In this document: in pieces, positions 58,712 to 64,000 of the stretch
Numbering within the stretch: the stretch's first letter is position 1
Layout of the letters: every line of letters begins with the position of its first letter
Source of the DNA: Geobacter sp.
GTDB taxonomy: Bacteria; Desulfobacterota; Desulfuromonadia; Geobacterales; Pseudopelobacteraceae
DNA: 64,000 bases
Direction of reading: 5' to 3'
NCBI GenBank assembly: GCA_009684515.1
Contig: WKKS01000001.1
Span: 947,397-1,011,396 of the forward strand
Program-made: the position numbers and the translations under genes
Notes under the pieces: model-generated
The model's input: only the letters and a program-made list of their open reading frames with translations
What the model was told of the DNA's origin: nothing
The model's database searches: none

Positions 58712-59845
58712 ATGGCCATCAAGCTGGGTGAGCTTTTACTGAAAGAAAAACTGATTACCCCCGAACAGCTGGATGAAGCGCTCAAAAGCCAGGTTATATT
58801 CGGCGTTAAACTGGGAAGCAGCCTGGTCGAACTCGGTTACATAACCGATGAGCAGCTCTGCACGTTTTTGAGCCAAAAGCTGGGTGTGCCGTTTGCCGGC
58901 CCGCGAGCCCTCTCATCGGTCCCGGCCGATGTACTCGCACTGGTTCCGGCGGAAATGGCTGAAAAATACCGGGTGGTGCCGATCAAGATCGATGGCAAAA
59001 AACTGGCGCTGGCCATGTCAGACCCGACCGATTTCAAGGCTATCGACGAAGTCTCGTTTGTAACCGGTTGTGTCATTCACACGTACATCGTCCCGGATGT
59101 GCGCATTACATCAGCTCTTTCCAGGCTTTACCACATCCGCGGGGATATCAGGTATGTGCGGATAGAGGCTGAAGTAGCCAGCAAGCGGCGTATCTCGTCA
59201 AAAGATGTCGAGATACAACAGCCGGAAATGATCGAAATTCCGATGATGAGTGAGAGCGGAGAACTGCTCAATGTCCAGATTCCGCTCGAATTCGAGGGGT
59301 TTGCCCATCTTCCGGAGTATAAAGAAAGTGGTTATAGCGACAGCAACAGCATAGATTGCTACTCGGTGGACCAACTGTCACTTGATTTTGCTTCGGCTAA
59401 AAACCGGGATCAGGTTGCCGATGTATTTGTCAAATATCTTGGACAGGAATTTACGGTTTGTGCTCTGTTCATTATCCGTAACAATACGGCTGTCGGTTGG
59501 AGGGGGATCAGCTCCGGCAGCAAAATCGAGGATCTGGACAAATTAAGCCTTCTGCTCAGCAAACCATCCGTGCTGCGCGATGTTTTTGAATCACAGCAAT
59601 TTGAAATCGGGACACTGATCCATACTCCCGAAAATGCCCAGCTCCTAAAAGCTTTATCCATCAGCTCTCAGACCCCGATTTTAGTTGTTCCTGTTGTCAT
59701 GCATCGCAAGATCGTGGCGGCCGTGGTCGTATCTGCCGATATGGATGCGCTGGGAAAGCGGCTTCAGGAGTTGCAAAAACTGGTCTACAAGGCGTCGCTG
59801 GCATTTGAAATGCTGATCATCAAAAGCAAGATCATGGCGACATGA
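58712..59845 (+). CDS. Stand-alone MshEN-domain protein of the secretion operon
   Basis: A 377-residue soluble protein. Two 24-residue MshEN motifs separated by five residues are at 4-27 (KLGELL...LKSQ) and 33-56 (KLGSSL...LSQK), followed by LGVP at 57-60. This matches the c-di-GMP-binding N-terminal domain of GspE/PilB/MshE, but both motif arginines are lysine. Residues about 70-130 continue like the GspE N2 domain. The C-terminus (about 215-375) looks GAF-like. There is no Walker motif and therefore no ATPase. It lies 11 bases after gspN, so it may regulate the secretion system. Overlaps nadD by four bases. Confidence 0.8.
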   Translation: MAIKLGELLLKEKLITPEQLDEALKSQVIFGVKLGSSLVELGYITDEQLCTFLSQKLGVPFAGPRALSSVPADVLALVPAEMAEKYRVVPIKIDGKKLALAMSDPTDFKAIDEVSFVTGCVIHTYIVPDVRITSALSRLYHIRGDIRYVRIEAEVASKRRISSKDVEIQQPEMIEIPMMSESGELLNVQIPLEFEGFAHLPEYKESGYSDSNSIDCYSVDQLSLDFASAKNRDQVADVFVKYLGQEFTVCALFIIRNNTAVGWRGISSGSKIEDLDKLSLLLSKPSVLRDVFESQQFEIGTLIHTPENAQLLKALSISSQTPILVVPVVMHRKIVAAVVVSADMDALGKRLQELQKLVYKASLAFEMLIIKSKIMAT

Positions 59846-60486
59846 AAATCGGCCTGATGGGAGGGACCTTCAACCCGATCCACAACGCCCACCTGCGGAT
59901 TGCGGAGGAAGCGCGGATAGCCTGCGCTCTCGACCGGGTAATATTCATTCCGGCCGCCGATCCCCCCCACAAGAAGCTGGCCGGAGATGTCTCATTCGAT
60001 CTGCGCTGCCAGATGGTGCTGCTGGCAATCAAGGATAATCCGTTTTTCGAATTGTCCCCGTTAGAAGGGGATCGGGGGGGGAAATCATATTCAATCGACA
60101 CGATCCGGATTTTTCAAAAACAGATGCCGGATGCCGAGCTCTATTTCATCATCGGCGGCGACTCTTTTTTGGAGCTGGGATCGTGGCACCGCTATGCGGA
60201 TATTTTTAGATCGTGCCATCTGGTTGTTTTTGAACGTCCAGGTTGTATAATAGAGAACCCCCATGACGCGCTGCCGACCATCGTCAAGGGAGAGTTCGGC
60301 TATGACGGCGAAACTCGCCGCCTTTCGCATGTATCAGGACATTCTGTGCATTTTGTACCGGGCTTATTGCAGGATATTTCATCCACCGAAATCCGGCGGC
60401 TTTTAGCCTCCGGAAGCGGTATCGACACTTTAGTACCACCAGCAGTAGCAGCATACATCTCGCAGCAAAGGATTTATAACGAATGA
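59842..60486 (+). CDS. nadD: Nicotinate-nucleotide adenylyltransferase
   Basis: A 214-residue nucleotidyltransferase that makes nicotinate adenine dinucleotide in NAD synthesis. The GGTFNPIHNAHLRIAEEA motif (GxFxPxHxGH family) and the C-terminal ISSTEIRRLL motif are both present. Overlaps the MshEN gene and rsfS by four bases each. From here the run is the common nadD-rsfS-rlmH-gpmI housekeeping set. Confidence 0.96.
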   Translation: MKIGLMGGTFNPIHNAHLRIAEEARIACALDRVIFIPAADPPHKKLAGDVSFDLRCQMVLLAIKDNPFFELSPLEGDRGGKSYSIDTIRIFQKQMPDAELYFIIGGDSFLELGSWHRYADIFRSCHLVVFERPGCIIENPHDALPTIVKGEFGYDGETRRLSHVSGHSVHFVPGLLQDISSTEIRRLLASGSGIDTLVPPAVAAYISQQRIYNE

Positions 60487-60896
60487 CCACAAAAAAAACC
60501 GAACCGGTCGAAAAAACGACCCTGACCGCCAGTGAACGTGCCCTGAAATGTGCTGAACTGGCCTATGACAAAAAAGCCTTTGATATCTGCGTGCGGGATA
60601 TCTCCAGAGTTTCCTCGATTGCCGATTACATGGTGATCATCTCCGGGTCTTCCGACAAACAGAACCAGGCCATTGCCGACAACATCCGTACCGGACTGAA
60701 AAAATACGGCAAGGTTAATGATATCGAGGGTGCCGCCGACGGCAAATGGATCGTGATGGATTACAGCGATGTGCTGGTTCATATCTTCCATGACAACCTG
60801 CGTCGCTACTATGACCTGGACGGCTTGTGGGGCCTGGCGCCGGAGATGGAACTGCCGGCGGAGATCAAGGCGGCCCGCAAGGAATCCGATTTTTGA
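60483..60896 (+). CDS. rsfS: Ribosomal silencing factor RsfS
   Basis: A 137-residue RsfS/YbeB/Iojap protein that binds ribosomal protein L14 and blocks subunit joining when nutrients are low. Typical lines are DIRDISR-like VRDISRVSSIADYMVIISG, GAADGKWIVMDYSDVLVHIF and RRYYDLDGLWG. It has a slightly long N-terminus. It sits after nadD, as in many bacteria. Confidence 0.96.
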   Translation: MTTKKTEPVEKTTLTASERALKCAELAYDKKAFDICVRDISRVSSIADYMVIISGSSDKQNQAIADNIRTGLKKYGKVNDIEGAADGKWIVMDYSDVLVHIFHDNLRRYYDLDGLWGLAPEMELPAEIKAARKESDF

Positions 60897-60930
60897 TGCG
60901 GATTAAGTCCTTAAATGGGGTTGTTGCCCC

Positions 60931-61389
60931 ATGAAGCTGAAGGTGTTGTGGGTCGGCAAGAGCCGCGACCCGTGGGTCAAGGATGCGATCGACGAATATG
61001 CCGGTCGCATCCGGCGCTACTGCCCGCTGGAAATGGTAGATATCCGCGATGAAAAGGGGGCCGAAGCCGAAGAGATGCGCCGCCGCGAATGCGAACGTCT
61101 GGAGAAGCAGATTCCGCCCAGCGCCACCCTGATCCTGCTGGACGAGCGTGGTGATCAGATGGATTCCCCCGGACTGGCCGCATTGGTCGGCAAGCAGCGC
61201 GACAGCGGGGTCGGCGAGATCGTCTTTGCGATCGGCGGAGCCTACGGATTCTCGGAGGAGTTCCGCCGCCGGGGCAAGCTGCTGGCGCTCTCCCGCATGA
61301 CCTTCACCCACCAGATGGTACGGCCCTTTCTGTTGGAGCAGATTTACCGCGCATTCACGATTCTGAACAAAGAGCCTTATCATCATTGA
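60931..61389 (+). CDS. rlmH: 23S rRNA (pseudouridine-1915 N3)-methyltransferase
   Basis: A 152-residue SPOUT-class enzyme. The knotted SAM-binding region reads [17 protein letters not shown] and the C-terminal [21 protein letters not shown] is diagnostic. Its stop overlaps an alternative gpmI start. Length is normal. Confidence 0.97.
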   Translation: MKLKVLWVGKSRDPWVKDAIDEYAGRIRRYCPLEMVDIRDEKGAEAEEMRRRECERLEKQIPPSATLILLDERGDQMDSPGLAALVGKQRDSGVGEIVFAIGGAYGFSEEFRRRGKLLALSRMTFTHQMVRPFLLEQIYRAFTILNKEPYHH

Positions 61390-61406
61390 TCCGAAAGGGC
61401 GTACCG

Positions 61407-62939
61407 ATGAAAAAACCACTCATGCTGATGATCCTGGATGGCTGGGGGATCAACCCCAACCCCGCCCACAACGCCGTTGCCATGGCGAAAACCCCCAATC
61501 TGACAAAATATCTGAGTCAGTATCCGCATGTTCCGATCCGCACTTCCGGCATGGCGGTCGGACTGCCGGAAGGGCAGATGGGAAACTCCGAAGTCGGGCA
61601 CCTCAATATCGGGGCCGGACGGGTGGTTTATCAGGAGCTGACCCGCGTTACCAAGTCCATTCTGGATGGTGATTTTTTCACCAATCCAACATTGCTTGAT
61701 TGCATTTCCAAAACCAAGGCGGCCGGTGGACGGCTGCACCTTTCCGGCCTGTTGTCGGATGGCGGGGTGCACTCCCACAACACTCATCTGTATGCGCTGC
61801 TGGAGCTGGCCAAACGCGAAGGATTGACCGAAGTCTATATCCATTGCCTGCTGGATGGACGTGACACCCCTCCACAGAGCGGAATCGAATATCTGGCGCA
61901 GCTGGAAGCTGAAATTGCGCGGATCGGCGTTGGAAAGATCGCAACCGTGATGGGGCGTTACTATGCCATGGACCGCGACAACCGCTGGGAAAGGGTGGAA
62001 AAAGCCTACAACGCCATGGTGCATGGCCTGGGTGAGCTGTCCGTATCCTCCGGGGATGCCATTCAGCAGAGCTACGCCTCCAAGATAAATGACGAATTTG
62101 TCGTGCCGACTGTCATCTGCGAGCAGGGCGCTCCGGTCGCTCAGGTGCGGGACGGCGACGGCTTCATTTTCTTCAATTTCCGCTCAGACCGGGCCCGCGA
62201 AATAACACGCGCACTCGCCTTGGACGGTTTCGACGGCTTCGAGCGCGGCTGTCGGCCAAAGCTGGCCGGATATGTCTGTTTGACCGAGTATGACGCCACC
62301 TTCGGGCTGCCGATCGCTTTTGCTTCCAGTGAGCTGACCAACATCCTGGGTGGGGTGCTGGCCGAAGCCGGGCTGAAACAGCTGCGAATCGCCGAAACAG
62401 AGAAGTATGCCCATGTAACTTTCTTCTTCAACGGCGGAGTTGAAACCCCTTTTGCAGGTGAGGATCGCGCCCTGATTCCTTCTCCCAAAGAAGTTGCCAC
62501 CTACGACCAGAAACCGGAGATGAGCGCCTATCAGGTCACGGACAAACTTCTGAAACTGCTGGATCAGGACCTCTACGACGTGATCATCCTCAATTTCGCC
62601 AACTGCGACATGGTTGGCCACACCGGCATCGAGTCTGCGGCGGTCAAAGCGGTTGAGGCGGTCGATGCCTGCGCCGGACGAATTGTAGCCAAGGTTCAGG
62701 AGTTGGGTGGCGCGGTGCTGATCACCGCCGATCACGGCAATGCCGAGCAGATGGCCGATGAAAACGGTGAACCTTTCACCGCCCATACTACCAATCCGGT
62801 CTGGCTGGTGCTGGTGGATGACAGCCGCAAGAGTTTCAAGCTGCGCGAGGGTGGCCGTTTGGCCGACATCGCGCCGACCATGCTGAAAATGCTGGGAATC
62901 GAGCAGCCGATGGAGATGGCCGGCGAGAGTTTGTTTTGA
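61407..62939 (+). CDS. gpmI: 2,3-bisphosphoglycerate-independent phosphoglycerate mutase
   Basis: A 510-residue glycolytic/gluconeogenic enzyme that interconverts 3- and 2-phosphoglycerate. The catalytic Ser is S61 in [17 protein letters not shown]. The metal sites are D11 in LDGWG and the C-terminal [12 protein letters not shown] and [11 protein letters not shown] segments. The ATG at 61407 has AAAGGG upstream; a TTG at 61386 overlaps rlmH and is less likely. Ends in a terminator. Confidence 0.97.
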   Translation: MKKPLMLMILDGWGINPNPAHNAVAMAKTPNLTKYLSQYPHVPIRTSGMAVGLPEGQMGNSEVGHLNIGAGRVVYQELTRVTKSILDGDFFTNPTLLDCISKTKAAGGRLHLSGLLSDGGVHSHNTHLYALLELAKREGLTEVYIHCLLDGRDTPPQSGIEYLAQLEAEIARIGVGKIATVMGRYYAMDRDNRWERVEKAYNAMVHGLGELSVSSGDAIQQSYASKINDEFVVPTVICEQGAPVAQVRDGDGFIFFNFRSDRAREITRALALDGFDGFERGCRPKLAGYVCLTEYDATFGLPIAFASSELTNILGGVLAEAGLKQLRIAETEKYAHVTFFFNGGVETPFAGEDRALIPSPKEVATYDQKPEMSAYQVTDKLLKLLDQDLYDVIILNFANCDMVGHTGIESAAVKAVEAVDACAGRIVAKVQELGGAVLITADHGNAEQMADENGEPFTAHTTNPVWLVLVDDSRKSFKLREGGRLADIAPTMLKMLGIEQPMEMAGESLF

Positions 62940-62970
62940 TGGCTGGTGAAGTACAGTCTTGGTGAGGTTC

Positions 62971-63009
62971 AAAACCGCCCGGTTCAGAGTTGTCTGGTCG
63001 GGCGGTTTT
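62971..63009 (+). terminator. Rho-independent terminator after gpmI
   Basis: An 11-bp stem (AAAACCGCCCG / CGGGCGGTTTT) with a 17-base loop, followed by more T residues. It closes the long right-arm transcript. Confidence 0.9.
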
Positions 63010-63125
63010 TTTATTAGATGTTTGAGAAGCATTGTGTGATTGGATAATCGTTCTACTCGGGAAGATCACCGGTTCATGTGCGCGCTTGAACCGACAAATT
63101 AAGGCTAGATGAATAAGAGAAGGAT

Positions 63126-63809
63126 ATGTCCAAACCGTCACATTCCAGAATATTTATCCTTTATAAAGGCGACATTTGTGATTTCATGTGGGCGGATGTC
63201 ACCAAGGATGGCACTGTTGTACTCGGGTTGGTTGAGACTGGAAAGAACTCCACACGCGCAATCTGGGACGCAAAAATGGGTGAGTTAAGACCAGGTAATT
63301 TTATAGAAGCACAATCAATTGAAAACGCTAAAACAAGTTTTCATGCATCTGGTTTCTATAAAATGACGACACAAATTGGTATCTCATCAAATATGATTGA
63401 TCGTTGTACAATTGTTGGGCCGCCACTCGAAAAAATTGTTGAACCACGTCTCATGATGGAAGTTCTACTCCCAGACAAATTAAGAGTTTCGAGCAAAAAA
63501 CCATCTGAACGTGACATTGTACTTGATGCTACCGAATTTCCAAACCGACCACTACGCTGTACAATTTCCTGCATGTCTAAGTTGAAATTTCATGAAATAG
63601 TTAGTTTTAAGCAAAGGTTCGTCGGGACATCAAAGGTTGAGTTTACTCATGTACTTGAGTCTAAAACTCAGACTTGGGTGTTTACACTTCGGGTATCAAG
63701 AGAAGACAAGTTTATTGCGAGTATTTATCACTTATTCGTCCCTGGTGAAATTAAATGGGGAAATAAACAAAACCTCATCGATCCAAGGGAACATAAGGTC
63801 AAAATTTAG
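63126..63809 (+). CDS. Unrecognised AT-rich gene
   Basis: A 227-residue protein I do not recognise. It looks soluble, has no signal peptide, and appears to be mostly beta-strand (VVLGLVETG, LMMEVLLPD, WVFTLRVSR). The base composition is clearly more AT-rich than its neighbours, which suggests transfer. AAGGAT lies directly before the ATG. It stands alone after the gpmI terminator and before an insertion-sequence end. A PilZ-like or other small beta-barrel fold was considered but the motifs are not present. Confidence 0.6.
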   Translation: MSKPSHSRIFILYKGDICDFMWADVTKDGTVVLGLVETGKNSTRAIWDAKMGELRPGNFIEAQSIENAKTSFHASGFYKMTTQIGISSNMIDRCTIVGPPLEKIVEPRLMMEVLLPDKLRVSSKKPSERDIVLDATEFPNRPLRCTISCMSKLKFHEIVSFKQRFVGTSKVEFTHVLESKTQTWVFTLRVSREDKFIASIYHLFVPGEIKWGNKQNLIDPREHKVKI

Positions 63810-63941
63810 AATATAAGAAACTAATTTTTCAAAACGTGACCCCCGTGTGCGTCAGGTGTTCTCCCGCTCTGCTGGAAAAATTCACAATCCCCAGAAAGGT
63901 CGAGTTTGTGCTACTTTATAGTATTAATCACTACTGTCCGG

Positions 63942-64000
63942 TTAATAACTGAATAAATTCAGCTGTTTTTCGTCATCAGTATCGGTTTTTCGCCTTAAAG
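63942..64000 (-). mobile_element. Possible C-terminal end of an IS4-like transposase (rest outside window)
   Basis: On the - strand a frame enters from the right edge and ends KTDTDDEKQLNLFSY then TAA at 63942. Many IS4-type DDE transposases end in a QLxLF motif just before a CCGGACAG-like terminal sequence, and CCGGACAGTAGTG follows here. Only 19 codons are visible, so this is tentative. Confidence 0.4.

Overview
This window looks like the replication-origin region of a Geobacter/Trichlorobacter/Pelobacter-like desulfuromonad (Deltaproteobacteria in the older sense). The reasons are the gene set dnaA-dnaN-recF-gyrB-gyrA beside rpmH-rnpA-yidD-yidC-mnmE-mnmG-rsmG, the moderate GC content, futalosine-pathway menaquinone synthesis (mqnC), a GspN-containing type II secretion cluster, and many PAS/GAF sensor kinases. 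The genus is an inference from gene content; no 16S or other decisive marker is present.

Layout. Transcription diverges near 39 kb. Everything right of dnaA up to 63.8 kb is on the + strand. Most genes to the left are on the - strand, as expected for two arms leaving an origin. The gaps between dnaN and dnaA (37.4-37.6 kb) and between dnaA and rpmH (39.0-39.3 kb) hold DnaA-box-like 9-mers, and the second holds a perfect 20-bp palindrome. Two parS sites lie at mnmG, but parA/parB do not follow rsmG.

Left arm, from the edge: a GH57 glycosidase cut by the window; a sugar nucleotidyltransferase fused to a degenerate phosphomannomutase domain; a histidine kinase/receiver pair; cysS; a PAP2-VanZ-Pit-DUF47 phosphate cluster; uppP and radC; a hybrid PAS kinase; a large repeat-rich secreted protein; protoporphyrinogen oxidase; eutBC; a DnaJ-like chaperone; and ispF. 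An accessory block at 24.2-27.5 kb carries two DUF1016/PDDEXK nuclease-like proteins and a shortened type IIG restriction-modification protein. It has an evenly spaced palindrome array and 12-bp repeats. Then come gpsA, a HEAT-like protein and the gyrA-gyrB-recF-dnaN-dnaA block.

Right arm: the rpmH-to-rsmG ribosome, membrane-insertion and tRNA-modification block; a glycine-zipper lipoprotein; a thioesterase; a TusA-like protein; a kinase-less PAS sensor; mqnC; an RNase D-like nuclease; an arnC/arnA-type set with the two ArnA activities on separate genes; gspH-I-J-K-L-M-N and a stand-alone MshEN-domain protein in one tight run; then nadD-rsfS-rlmH-gpmI. The far right holds an AT-rich gene of unknown function and what looks like the end of an insertion sequence.

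Most of the window is ordinary core chromosome. The parts most worth a second look are the 24.2-27.5 kb nuclease block with its 49-bp-spaced palindromes, the inactive-looking phosphomannomutase fusion, the MshEN protein inside the pseudopilin operon, and the parS sites without an adjacent parAB.
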